Assembly: GCF_024611995.1 (NCBI RefSeq)
Contig: NZ_CP102509.1
Location: 3,224,001-3,288,000, forward strand
Direction of reading: 5' to 3'
DNA: 64,000 nucleotides
From: Streptomyces sp. NBC_00162
GTDB taxonomy: Bacteria; Actinomycetota; Actinomycetes; Streptomycetales; Streptomycetaceae
How positions within the stretch are numbered: position 1 is the first letter of the stretch; each line of letters opens with the position of its first letter. Under the pieces are notes generated by a model. It saw nothing but the letters and a program-made list of their open reading frames with translations. It searched no databases and was not told the DNA's origin. Shown piece after piece: positions 55,552-63,441 of the stretch. A program made the translations under genes and the position numbers.

Positions 55552-56915
55552 TCGGGGGGCTCCTGCGGTGCGGGCCTGCGGGCGCTGTCGCTGAGCCGGA
55601 CCAGCAGGGCGACGATGATCCAGTTGGTGACGACGGAGGAGCCGCCCTGGGCCAGAAAGGGCATGGCCATGCCCGTCAGCGGGATCAGCCCGGTGACGCC
55701 GCCCGCGATGACGAACACCTGGAGCGCGACGATCGAGGCGAGGCCGGTGGCGAGCAGGCGGCCGAAGGGGTCGCGCAGGGCGAGCCCGGCCCGGAAGCCG
55801 CGGGCGACGAGGAGCCCGTAGAGGAGCAGGATCGCGGCGAGGCCGACGAGGCCGAGCTCCTCGCCGGCGGTGGCGAGGATGAAGTCCGACTTGGCGGCGA
55901 AGCCGATGAGGAAGGACTGGCCGTGGCCGAGCCCGGAGCCGAGCAGGCCGCCGGCGCCGAAGGCGAAGAGGGACTGGGCGAGCTGGCCGGGGCCCTCGCC
56001 GCGCTCGATGGAGGCGAAAGGATTCATCCAGTCGTCCACGCGGCTGTGCACATGCGGTTCGAAGGTCCCGACGGCGTAGGCACCGACAGCCGCGAGCAGC
56101 AGGCCGATCGCGATCCAGCCGATCCGTCCGGTGGCCGTGAACAGCATGATCACGAACAGTCCGAAGAACAGCAGCGAGGTCCCGAGATCCCGCTCCAGGA
56201 CCAGTACACCGACGCTCAGCAGCCAGATCGCGAGGATCGGGCCGAGGACCCGGCCGGGCAGGAGGCGCAGCTTCCAGAAGAGCCTGCGGCCGGTGAGGGC
56301 CAGGGCGGTGCGGTTCGCGGCGAGGTAGGCGGCGAAGAAGACGGCGAGCAGGATCTTGGCGAACTCCCCCGGCTGGAAGGAGAGTCCGGCGAACCGGATC
56401 CAGATGTGGGCGCCGTTGACCGCCGGGAAGAACACGGGGACGAGCATCAGCAAGAGGGCGACGGTGACGGAGAGGTAGGCGTAGCGCTGGAGCACCCGGT
56501 GGTCGCGCAGGACCAGGACGACGAGGACGAAGAGCGCCACGCCGAGGGCGGACCACAGGAGCTGGTCCCCGGCGGTGAGGTGGCCGGGGGTGGTCGCGTC
56601 GAGGCGCTGGATGAGGACGAGGCCGAGTCCGTTGAGCAGGACGGCGATCGGGAGCACGAGGGGGTCGGCGTACGGGGCCCGGAGGCGGACGGCGACGTGC
56701 GCGAGCAGGGCGGCGGCGGCGAGGCCGGCGGCGTACTGGGCGGCGGGGCGGGGGACGCGGCCGGTGGTGGTGAGGCCGACGTAGAGGTGGCCGAGTACAG
56801 AGATCAGGACGGCGCCGGCGAGGAGCGTCAGCTCGACGCCGCGGCGCTTGGGGGCGCGGGCGTCGGGAGGTGGGGGCGGAGCGGGCTCCGCCACCTGTGC
56901 CGTCAGAGCGGTCAT
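55548..56915 (-). CDS. SEDS family glycan polymerase (RodA/FtsW-like)
   Basis: 455 residues, about ten transmembrane helices. SEDS proteins polymerise lipid II. Visible family parts are GHLTAGDQLLW, WIRFAGLSFQPGEFAKI, LERDLGTSLLFFGLF and the C-terminal PLTGMAMPFLAQGGSSVVTNW. The essential Asp lies in the ERDLGTSLL segment region. The ATG at 56915 begins a Pro-rich cytoplasmic N-terminus. It is coupled to the class B PBP gene and together they make a sidewall or sporulation-type synthase. Confidence 0.93.
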   Translation of the reverse strand: MTALTAQVAEPAPPPPPDARAPKRRGVELTLLAGAVLISVLGHLYVGLTTTGRVPRPAAQYAAGLAAAALLAHVAVRLRAPYADPLVLPIAVLLNGLGLVLIQRLDATTPGHLTAGDQLLWSALGVALFVLVVLVLRDHRVLQRYAYLSVTVALLLMLVPVFFPAVNGAHIWIRFAGLSFQPGEFAKILLAVFFAAYLAANRTALALTGRRLFWKLRLLPGRVLGPILAIWLLSVGVLVLERDLGTSLLFFGLFVIMLFTATGRIGWIAIGLLLAAVGAYAVGTFEPHVHSRVDDWMNPFASIERGEGPGQLAQSLFAFGAGGLLGSGLGHGQSFLIGFAAKSDFILATAGEELGLVGLAAILLLYGLLVARGFRAGLALRDPFGRLLATGLASIVALQVFVIAGGVTGLIPLTGMAMPFLAQGGSSVVTNWIIVALLVRLSDSARRPAPQEPPE

Positions 56916-56948
56916 AGGCGAAACGTAGCAAGCAGACGGATGGTATGT

Positions 56949-56988
56949 CCGTTTATGTCATAGTGTGCCGAAGAGTCGTCATAAACGG
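56949..56988. promoter_or_regulatory. Inverted repeat in the divergent promoter region of the SEDS gene
   Basis: CCGTTTATG (56949-56957) and CATAAACGG (56980-56988), a perfect 9-bp inverted repeat with a 22-base spacer, centres 31 bases apart. It lies in the 95 bases between the SEDS start and the DUF6325-like gene. It is A/T-rich for this genome and may overlap both promoters. Confidence 0.45.
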
Positions 56989-57010
56989 TCGGAATCAGGA
57001 GCCGAGCCCT

Positions 57011-57418
57011 ATGGGACCTGTGGAATTCATCGTCCTGGCCTTCCCGGAGGAGCAACTGCGGGTGCCGGCGGTCGAGGCGGTGATGGGACTTCGGAAGACC
57101 GGGGTGGTCCGGCTGATCGACGGGCTCGTGGCGACGAGAACGGCGTCGGGGGATGTCCTCGCGGCGGAGTTCGACGAGTTCGTGGAGCTACGGGGCCTGC
57201 TGACGGGCCGGGACGTGGCACGGCTGATCGGGCCTGAGGACGTACAGGAGGCGGCGGAGCTGCTGGAGCGCGGGAGCTGCGCGCTGCTGCTGCTGGTCGA
57301 GCACGTGTGGGCCGAGGACGCGGCGATCGCCGTACGGGCGGCGGGCGGGCGGATCGTGGGCTCGGTCCGCATCCCGGTGGACCGGGTCCCGGCGGACACC
57401 CGGACGGGGGTGGCCTGA
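57011..57418 (+). CDS. DUF6325-like small protein
   Basis: 135 residues, starting GPVEFIVLAFPEEQLRVP. It has a ferredoxin-like alternating pattern with the segments GLRKTGVVRLIDGLV and HVWAEDAAIAVRAAGGRIVGS. The ATG at 57011 has AGGAG 10 bases upstream, and its stop overlaps the next gene (TGATG). Families like this are named only as domains of unknown function. Paired with a SHOCT protein, it may work at the membrane or in stress responses, but the function is unknown. Confidence 0.75.
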   Translation: MGPVEFIVLAFPEEQLRVPAVEAVMGLRKTGVVRLIDGLVATRTASGDVLAAEFDEFVELRGLLTGRDVARLIGPEDVQEAAELLERGSCALLLLVEHVWAEDAAIAVRAAGGRIVGSVRIPVDRVPADTRTGVA

Positions 57419-57810
57419 TGTTCATCCGTCCGGTGGCAGTAACGGTCAGGTCGGCGAACCGCCCGCCGGGCCGCCCACTGCTGCGGGGCCTGCTGGCACG
57501 GGCGGCGGGCGCGGTGACGGAGGGCGCGGCAGAGCCACAGCCCCGGGGCCTTCTGGGGCGGGCGGTGAGGGCGGCGGCGGACACGGGAGCGGTGGAGTGG
57601 GAGCCGGAAGGGGAACGGGAGCCGGAGTCGGAGTCGGAGTCGGAGCCCTGGCCACCGGACCCGGACGCCCCGGAGGAACCCCCGCCGACCACCCCCGCTC
57701 CCCCGACGGGCCTGGTATCGGAACTCACCCAACTGGCGGCCCTGACCCGCGAGGGCCTGCTCACCCCGGAGGAGTTCACGACGGCCAAGGCGCGGCTGCT
57801 GGGGGGGTGA
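57418..57810 (+). CDS. SHOCT-domain protein
   Basis: 130 residues, from the ATG at 57418, which overlaps the preceding stop. A basic N-terminal half (MFIRPVAVTVRSAN) is followed by acidic Glu/Ser and Pro runs and a C-terminal SHOCT motif (about 98-128: LVSELTQLAALTREGLLTPE). SHOCT motifs are short bi-helical segments at the ends of membrane-linked proteins. There is no transmembrane helix. Its stop at 57810 lies four bases before the inverted-repeat element. Confidence 0.75.
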   Translation: MFIRPVAVTVRSANRPPGRPLLRGLLARAAGAVTEGAAEPQPRGLLGRAVRAAADTGAVEWEPEGEREPESESESEPWPPDPDAPEEPPPTTPAPPTGLVSELTQLAALTREGLLTPEEFTTAKARLLGG

Positions 57811-57813
57811 GGT

Positions 57814-58186
57814 GGGGCTTCGGGGGTCGGGGTCCGCACACTCCTCATCAGAGAAGGTTTGGGGGTTTCCCGTCAGTCCCACTGTCTCCCCGGGTCGGGC
57901 CGGTCTGTAAAGGGCGCTCCTCCTTCGTCGTCGCGTCGCTTCGCGATGGCCTTCGGCCACCCTTGACAGACCGTCCCGCCCCGGAAAGACAGGACTGTCG
58001 GGAAGCCCCCAAAAGAACGGTCCACCGGTTCCATGAATGAGCAAGGGGCATCAGGGACCGACTCCCTGGTTCCCAGGGGCAGGGTCTGAGCCCGGGCCCA
58101 TCGGGAGGGGATCCGGGGTCGGTGGGCGCATCAGATCGCTACACACTTGCTCATTGCTTGGCGGCTGCGGGCCGTCTGGGGCTGGG
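57814..58186. repeat. Long inverted repeat, left arm
   Basis: Non-coding. The inner 331 bases (57856-58186) match 59103-59432 in reverse complement with two substitutions and one indel, about 99 percent. An outer 21-bp block (57814-57834) matches 59455-59475 across a less similar stretch. Inside the arm is a 10-bp inverted repeat (58036-58045 and 58146-58155) and other hairpins, so the transcript would be highly structured. No transposase is present. Open frames crossing it are not credible genes. Confidence 0.85.
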
Positions 58187-58208
58187 AACAGGCCGGGAGC
58201 TGGTCGCC

Positions 58209-58601
58209 TTACTCGGCGTCCTGTACTGCCAGCTGCTCACGGACTTGAGGGGTGTCCTCGTAGACGCGCCACTCGGCGACCTCGCCGTTTCGGATCCTGG
58301 CGGTCCAGAGGGCCGGTCCGGCGAGGCTCGGTTCCGAACACACCGAGTGGCCGACGACCGTGACGACGTCCTCCCTCGCGGTGAGTGAATCGAAGACGTT
58401 CCGATAGCCGGGGAACGACTCGAAGAAGCCGCGCCAGGCATCGAGGCACTCTTGTTTCCCCGAGACGACACCTCCTTCCGAGTCGATGAAGGTGTGGTCG
58501 TCCGACATCAAGCGGGCGAGACCCTCGACGTCCCGGCCGTTGATGCAGTCGTTGAACCGGACGACGAGCGCGGTGGGATCCGCGCTTCCTTCACCTGTCA
58601 C
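58209..58601 (-). CDS. SnoaL/NTF2-like protein
   Basis: 130 residues. A cystatin-like cone fold is suggested by the start ADPTALVVRFNDCINGRDVEGLARLM, SDDHTFID, and the strand-rich second half with VGHSVCSEPSLAGPALWTARI. Members include polyketide cyclases, isomerases and small-ligand binding proteins. The conserved Asp/His pairs of the SnoaL active site are not certain here. The GTG at 58601 has no strong ribosome site. It lies between the two arms of the inverted repeat, so it may have been brought in with them. Confidence 0.7.
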   Translation of the reverse strand: MTGEGSADPTALVVRFNDCINGRDVEGLARLMSDDHTFIDSEGGVVSGKQECLDAWRGFFESFPGYRNVFDSLTAREDVVTVVGHSVCSEPSLAGPALWTARIRNGEVAEWRVYEDTPQVREQLAVQDAE

Positions 58602-58734
58602 ACGCGCAAGCTATGCCCACCTGCGCCGAACAGAGCATCGCTACGCGCCCTTGACGCCTTGGCGTTCGGCGGGCTCGATATTGCCGGCGGCGGTGATGAA
58701 CTCGCGGCCGGACGCGCCTCGGATGTTCCGCTGC

Positions 58735-58875
58735 AAGCCCTCCGGGGGTACCGAACGCGTCTCCGGGGAGACCACGGCAATCCAGTGGCTCACGCCCGAA
58801 GAGGTGTCCGAGCGGATGTCCGAGGCATACGCGATCCGACTGCTGGACGCACTCAATCCGAACCCGGGCCGACAG
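58735..58875 (+). pseudogene. Remnant of a Nudix hydrolase gene (C-terminal part)
   Basis: A plus-strand frame reads ...SGETTAIQWLTPEEVSERM followed by EAYAIRLLDAL, the usual C-terminus of actinobacterial Nudix proteins. The upstream part and the Nudix box G-x5-E-x7-RE are missing, and the frame before it is not similar, so only a fragment survives. It lies between the inverted-repeat arms. Confidence 0.45.
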
Positions 58876-59102
58876 GGAGCGAGATACGGGGCCGCGGGCC
58901 GTCAAATCGCTACAGACGCCTCCATCACTGCGAATGCAGGTAGTTTGTCCCTATTTAACGGCGAGTTCAGGACTAATCGATCTCTTTCCGGAGTGTGAGA
59001 CCGAAACATCCGGCACCACACTCCGTCAGAGCGCTTTCTCCGCCCTCTACGGCCCGCAGACGCCTGCCGAGAGCACCAAGTGACGGTCTGGGGCGGCTTA
59101 TG
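58876..59102. other. Non-coding DNA inside the inverted-repeat element
   Basis: About 230 bases between the Nudix remnant and the right arm. Part from 58921 to 58990 is rich in A and T for this genome. No gene, terminal repeat or known motif was recognised. Confidence 0.5.
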
Positions 59103-59475
59103 CCCAGCCCCAGACGGCCCGCAGCCGCCAAACAATGAGCAAGTGTGTAGCGATCTGATGCGCCCACCGACCCCGGATCCCCTCCCGACGGGCCCGGGCT
59201 CAGACCCTGCCCCTGGGAACCAGGGAGTCGGTCCCTGATGCCCCTTGCTCATTCATGGAACCGGTGGACCGTTCTTTTGGGGGCTTCCCGACAGTCCTGT
59301 CTTTCCGGGGCGGGACGGTCTGTCAAGGGTGGCCGAAGGCCATCGCGAAGCGACGCGACGACGAAGGAGGAGCGCCCTTTACAGACCGGCCCGACCCGGG
59401 GAGACAGTGGGACTGACGGGAAACCCCAAACCCTCCCTGATCCCGCCCCGCCGAGACCCCGACCCCCGAAGCCCC
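59103..59475. repeat. Long inverted repeat, right arm
   Basis: Reverse complement of the left arm (inner 330 bases about 99 percent, outer 21-bp block at 59455-59475 identical). No duplicated target bases could be seen outside the arms. The region from 59476 to 59578 should hold the promoter of the NlpC/P60 gene. Confidence 0.85.
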
Positions 59476-59578
59476 CGCCCCGTCCCCCCAACCGGGTGAC
59501 CGCGCCCAGGCCCGCCGCTCCGTTGGGGGATTTGTCATATCGGGCGTGGCAGCATCAGGCGCCTCGGAGGTGATCCCC

Positions 59579-60748
59579 ATGTCCCATCGGCCGCTTCGTG
59601 CCGCCTGCATCGCCGCGGTCGCCGCAGTGCTCGTCACCGTCGGCCCGATCCCCGCCGCCGACGCCGAACCCGGTGCGTCCGGCGAGTCCGTCGGGGCGCT
59701 GCTCACCCGGCTGCAAGGGCTCTACCAGAAGGCCGAGGAGGCCACCGAGGCCTACAACGCCACCGAAGTCGCCCTCAAGACCCGCCAGGACGAGGAGCGG
59801 CGGCTCACCGCCGAGCTCGGCAAGGCCCGTACCGCCCTCGGGTCCGAGAAGGCGCTCCTCGGCCGGTTGGCCCGCGAGCAGTACCAGGGCACCGGCGGCG
59901 GCATCTCCCCGTACGCCCGCATGCTGCTCGCCGGCAACCCCCAGGCCGCCCTGGACCAGCGGCGCCTCGCCGCCCGCGAGGGCGCCCGGCAGGCCGCCGT
60001 ACTGGAGCGGCTCGCGCGCGGCGAACGGGAGGCCGGCACCCTCGCCGGCCGGGCCCGCAAGGCCCTGGACTCCCAGCAGACACTGGCCGCACGGCAGAAG
60101 GAGCACAAGGACGAGGTCGCGACGCGGCTCAAGGAGGTCGAGCGGACGCTCGCCGCCCTGACCCCCGAGCAGCTCGCGCAGCTCGGCGCGCGCGAGGCCG
60201 CGGACACCGACGACGCGCAGCGCAGGCTGGTGGACTCCGGCCGGCTCCCCACCCGCACCGGTACGCCCACGGCCGCCGGCGGCGCGGCCCTCACCTACGC
60301 GGCGGCCCAGATCGGCAAGCCGTACGTGTGGGGCGCCGAGGGGCCGTCTTCCTTCGACTGCTCCGGACTGACCTCGCAGGCCTGGGCGCACGCCGGCCGC
60401 ACCATCCCGCGGACCAGCCAGGAGCAGTGGGCCACGCTGCCGAAGGTGCCGCTGGACCAGCTGCGCCCCGGGGATCTGGTCGTCTACTTCCCCAAGGCCA
60501 CCCACGTGGGCCTGTACGTCGGCGGCGGAAAGGTGATCCAGGCTCCGCGGCCCGGCGCGAAGGTCAAGGTCTCGCCGATCGCCGCGAATCCGCTCCTCGG
60601 GGCCGTGCGCCCGGACCCCGACGGCAGCCCGCTCGCGCAGTTCACCCCTCCGCCGCTGCCCGAGGCGGCGGCGGAGGGGGACGACACCGGCTACTCCGCC
60701 GAGGAGGCGCCCGAGTCCGCGACCGACGCCGAGACCGACGCCAGGTAG
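59579..60748 (+). CDS. Secreted NlpC/P60 peptidoglycan hydrolase
   Basis: 389 residues. The ATG at 59579 has an excellent site (GGAGG). A signal peptide (about 1-30) ends near ADAEP. A long coiled coil (about 40-210) is followed by an NlpC/P60 domain (about 230-345) with the catalytic Cys in SFDCSGLTSQAW and the His in THVGLYVGGG; the third polar residue is not certain. A Pro/Glu-rich tail ends it. It should cut D-Glu-mDAP peptide links in wall remodelling. The last 58 bases overlap the convergent monooxygenase gene. Confidence 0.93.
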   Translation: MSHRPLRAACIAAVAAVLVTVGPIPAADAEPGASGESVGALLTRLQGLYQKAEEATEAYNATEVALKTRQDEERRLTAELGKARTALGSEKALLGRLAREQYQGTGGGISPYARMLLAGNPQAALDQRRLAAREGARQAAVLERLARGEREAGTLAGRARKALDSQQTLAARQKEHKDEVATRLKEVERTLAALTPEQLAQLGAREAADTDDAQRRLVDSGRLPTRTGTPTAAGGAALTYAAAQIGKPYVWGAEGPSSFDCSGLTSQAWAHAGRTIPRTSQEQWATLPKVPLDQLRPGDLVVYFPKATHVGLYVGGGKVIQAPRPGAKVKVSPIAANPLLGAVRPDPDGSPLAQFTPPPLPEAAAEGDDTGYSAEEAPESATDAETDAR

Positions 60749-61959
60749 TCCGCCGCGTCCTCGGGGTCGTAGAAGTACGCGTCGAAGTCGGCCGGGTGGT
60801 CGAAGCCGTTGGCGAATCGATCCGCCACCGGCTGGAGCTGCCCGGCCGCCCCGATCAGGTTCAGCACGTGCTCCGGCGGGACGCCGAGCATCGCGTTCGT
60901 CCACTGGGTCACCGGCTTGCCGGTCGTGAACCAGAACTTGTCGAAGGTGGCCTTCATCCACGCCTCGTCGAACGGCTTGTCCCCGTGCATCAGGATCGAC
61001 GACAGGTACGAGGCCGCACACTTGGCGGCGGAGTTCGAGCCCTGCCCGGTGATCGGGTCGTTGGCGACGACCACGTCCGCGACCCCCAGCACCAGCCCGC
61101 CGCCCGGGAGGCGCCCGATCGGGTTGCGGACCACCGGAGCGTAGCGGCCGGCCAGCGTCCCGCCCGCGTCCGTCAGCTCCGCCTTCGTGGCACGCGCGTA
61201 CTCCCACGGCGTGTACTTCTCCATCAGCCCCAGCGTGAGCGCCAGGTGCTCCGCCGGGTCCTTCACGCCCTGGAACACGTCCAGCGGCCCGCCCGGAATG
61301 CCCTCCCAGAACAGGATGTCCGCCCGCCCGGACGTGGTGAGGGTCGGCATCACGAACAGCTCGCCGACGCCCGGGACCAGGTTGCAGCGCACGGCCTCGG
61401 TCTCCGGGTGCTCGGGGCGCGGGCCGAGTCCGTGCACGTACGAGACGGCCAGCGCGCGCTGCGGGGCGTCGTACGGGGAGCGTGCCGCGTCGCGCTCGAA
61501 CATGGACACCAGCTCGCCCTTGCCGGCGGCCAGCAGCACCAGGTCGTACGTGCGGGAGAAGAAGTCGAGGTCGGCGACCGAGGCTCCGTGGATGACCAGC
61601 TGCCCGCCGCGCTGCGCGAAGGTGTCGAGCCAGCCGGCCATCTTCACGCGCTGGTCGACGGACTGCGCGTACCCCTTGAGGCGGCCGAGCCAGTCGATGG
61701 CGCGGCCCGCGTCGGGGGCCGCCACCGAGACGCCGAGGCCCTCGATCTTCGGGGCCTGCTGCTCCCAGAAGTTGATCTGGAGGTCACGCTCGTGGCGCAG
61801 TGCCGTGTCGAACATGCACTGCGTGGACATCACCCGGCCGGTGCGGATCTCGTCCGCCGTCCGGTTGGACATGAGGGTGACCTCGTACCCCTTCGACTGG
61901 AGTCCGAGGGCGAGCTGGAGACCGGACTGGCCGGCTCCTACGACAAGTATCTTGCGCAT
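60691..61959 (-). CDS. StyA-like FAD-dependent monooxygenase
   Basis: 422 residues, styrene/indole monooxygenase family. An FAD-binding Rossmann motif VVGAGQSGLQLALGL opens it, then TADEIRTGRVMSTQCMF, and LPGGGLVLGVADVVVANDPITGQG, the second FAD motif. Such enzymes use reduced flavin from a partner reductase to epoxidise aromatic alkenes; no reductase is adjacent. The ATG at 61959 is 12 bases after the CvnD-like gene, so it is the distal gene of the conservon, a place where cytochrome P450 genes often sit. The substrate is unknown. Confidence 0.88.
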   Translation of the reverse strand: MRKILVVGAGQSGLQLALGLQSKGYEVTLMSNRTADEIRTGRVMSTQCMFDTALRHERDLQINFWEQQAPKIEGLGVSVAAPDAGRAIDWLGRLKGYAQSVDQRVKMAGWLDTFAQRGGQLVIHGASVADLDFFSRTYDLVLLAAGKGELVSMFERDAARSPYDAPQRALAVSYVHGLGPRPEHPETEAVRCNLVPGVGELFVMPTLTTSGRADILFWEGIPGGPLDVFQGVKDPAEHLALTLGLMEKYTPWEYARATKAELTDAGGTLAGRYAPVVRNPIGRLPGGGLVLGVADVVVANDPITGQGSNSAAKCAASYLSSILMHGDKPFDEAWMKATFDKFWFTTGKPVTQWTNAMLGVPPEHVLNLIGAAGQLQPVADRFANGFDHPADFDAYFYDPEDAADYLASVSASVADSGASSAE

Positions 61960-61971
61960 CTCTCACGTTCT

Positions 61972-62604
61972 CTATTCGGGAGTGGTGTCGAGGGCGTGCC
62001 CGACCAGGGTCAGCAGGGATTCGACGACCGTCGCGCGGCGCCGCGCGTCCATGATCACGACGGGGACGTGCGGCGGGATGCTGAGCGCCTCCCGCACGTC
62101 CTCGGGTTCGTACGAGGCCGAACCCTCGAAGTGGTTGACGGCGACGGCGTACGGCAGCCCGCAGCTCTCGAAGTAGTCGAGGGCCGGGAAGCAGTCGCGC
62201 AGCCGCCGCGTGTCGGCCAGGACGATGCCGCCGACCGCGCCGCGCACCAGGTCGTCCCACATGAACCAGAACCGCTCCTGGCCCGGGGTCCCGTACACGT
62301 ACAGCACCAGGTCGTCGTCGAGGGTGACGCGGCCGAAGTCCATCGCGACGGTGGTGGTGTGCTTGTCCGGGGTGCCGGTCAGGTCGTCGGTCGGGACGCT
62401 GGCCTGGGTCATCACCGCCTCGGTGCGCAGCGGCGTGATCTCGGAGACGGAGGAGACGAAGGTGGTCTTGCCGACCCCGAAGCCGCCCGCGACCAGCACC
62501 TTGACGGCGACGGGCGCGCGGGAGCGGTCGTACTGCCAGGGCTGGACGGGCTCGTCGGCTGCAGCGGACGGCGACACCGGCTGGTCAGAGACGGCGAAGA
62601 CCAC
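61972..62604 (-). CDS. cvnD: Conservon Ras-like GTPase, CvnD
   Basis: 210 residues. A Ras-like/MglA-related GTPase with P-loop GGFGVGKT, switch-like TTVAMDFGRV, GTPGQERF and the specificity motif AVNHFEG in place of NKxD. It should switch the sensor kinase complex at the membrane. The GTG at 62604 overlaps the CvnC stop by 20 bases. Conservons bear A (kinase), B (roadblock), C (DUF742) and D (GTPase), all present here in order. Confidence 0.93.
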   Translation of the reverse strand: MVFAVSDQPVSPSAAADEPVQPWQYDRSRAPVAVKVLVAGGFGVGKTTFVSSVSEITPLRTEAVMTQASVPTDDLTGTPDKHTTTVAMDFGRVTLDDDLVLYVYGTPGQERFWFMWDDLVRGAVGGIVLADTRRLRDCFPALDYFESCGLPYAVAVNHFEGSASYEPEDVREALSIPPHVPVVIMDARRRATVVESLLTLVGHALDTTPE

Positions 62605-62968
62605 TGAGCACCCTTTCGAGCAGCGCGCGTTCGGGACGGCCGGTGCCGTGGCCCGTGCCGAAGACGCGGATCCGTCCCTGGTCGGCGAGGTCGCTGACGA
62701 GGACGCGGACCACGCCGAGCGGCAGCTTCAGCAGCGCGGCGATCTCGGCGATCGTGCGCATGCGGCGGCAGACCTCGACGATGGCGGGCATCTCGGGCAT
62801 GCGGTCGGGCGCCTTGACGGGAGCCGCGTCCAGGGCGGCGACGAAGGTCTCCACCAGCAGGACCTGCGTGAAGCGGGTCCGGCCGCCCGTGAGGGAGTAC
62901 GGGCGGACGCGGGCGGGACGGCGGTCGGCGCCGCGTATCGGCAGCCGGTCGGTGGCCGGACTCCTCAC
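62585..62968 (-). CDS. cvnC: Conservon DUF742 protein, CvnC
   Basis: 127 residues. DUF742 is a winged-helix-like domain; the typical segment is VRPYSLTGGRTRF, then MPEMPAIVEVCRRMRTIAEIAALLKLPLGVVRVLVSDL. It acts as part of the membrane-associated G-protein-like complex. The GTG at 62968 overlaps the CvnB stop by four bases. Confidence 0.93.
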   Translation of the reverse strand: MRSPATDRLPIRGADRRPARVRPYSLTGGRTRFTQVLLVETFVAALDAAPVKAPDRMPEMPAIVEVCRRMRTIAEIAALLKLPLGVVRVLVSDLADQGRIRVFGTGHGTGRPERALLERVLSGLRRL

Positions 62969-63441
62969 GGGGTTTTCTCCATCGACTGGCGCAGCTCACT
63001 GCGGACTTCGGGGGTCAGGACGTGGCCGGCGCGGCCGACGAACAGGGCCATGTGGTAGGCGACGACGCTCATGTCGCAGTCGGGCGTGGCGTGCACGCCC
63101 AGCAGGGAGCCGTCGCTGATGGCCATGACGAAGACGGAGCCGTGCTCCATCGCCACCATGGTCTGTTTGACGGAGCCGCCGTCCATGAGGGCGGCGGCAC
63201 CGGTGGTGAGGCTGCCGAGGCCGGAGACGATGGTGGCCAGGTCGGCACAGGCGCCCCGCGGGCCCTTCGCGCGCGACTCCTGGGGGGATTCCGCTCCCGG
63301 GTCGGAGGACAGGAGCAGCAGCCCGTCCGAGGAGACGACGGCGACGGAGTTGACGCCGGGCACCTCCTCGACCAGGTCGGTCAGCAGCCATTGCAGGTTG
63401 CGGGCCTGGGTGCTCAGTCCGTACGTACTGGGCGCGGTCAT
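62965..63441 (-). CDS. cvnB: Conservon roadblock/LC7 protein, CvnB
   Basis: 158 residues, one roadblock/LC7 domain, in the position of a GTPase-activating or scaffold partner. Starts MTAPSTYGLSTQARNLQWLL, with VPGVNSVAVVSSDGLLLL typical of the family. The ATG at 63441 overlaps the CvnA stop by four bases. All four conservon genes therefore overlap and should be cotranslated. Confidence 0.94.
   Translation of the reverse strand: MTAPSTYGLSTQARNLQWLLTDLVEEVPGVNSVAVVSSDGLLLLSSDPGAESPQESRAKGPRGACADLATIVSGLGSLTTGAAALMDGGSVKQTMVAMEHGSVFVMAISDGSLLGVHATPDCDMSVVAYHMALFVGRAGHVLTPEVRSELRQSMEKTP

Noticed and set aside
57856..59432. Insertion sequence in the inverted-repeat element
   Set aside because: No transposase and no target-site duplication were found. 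It may still be a non-autonomous element, so it is reported as a repeat only.
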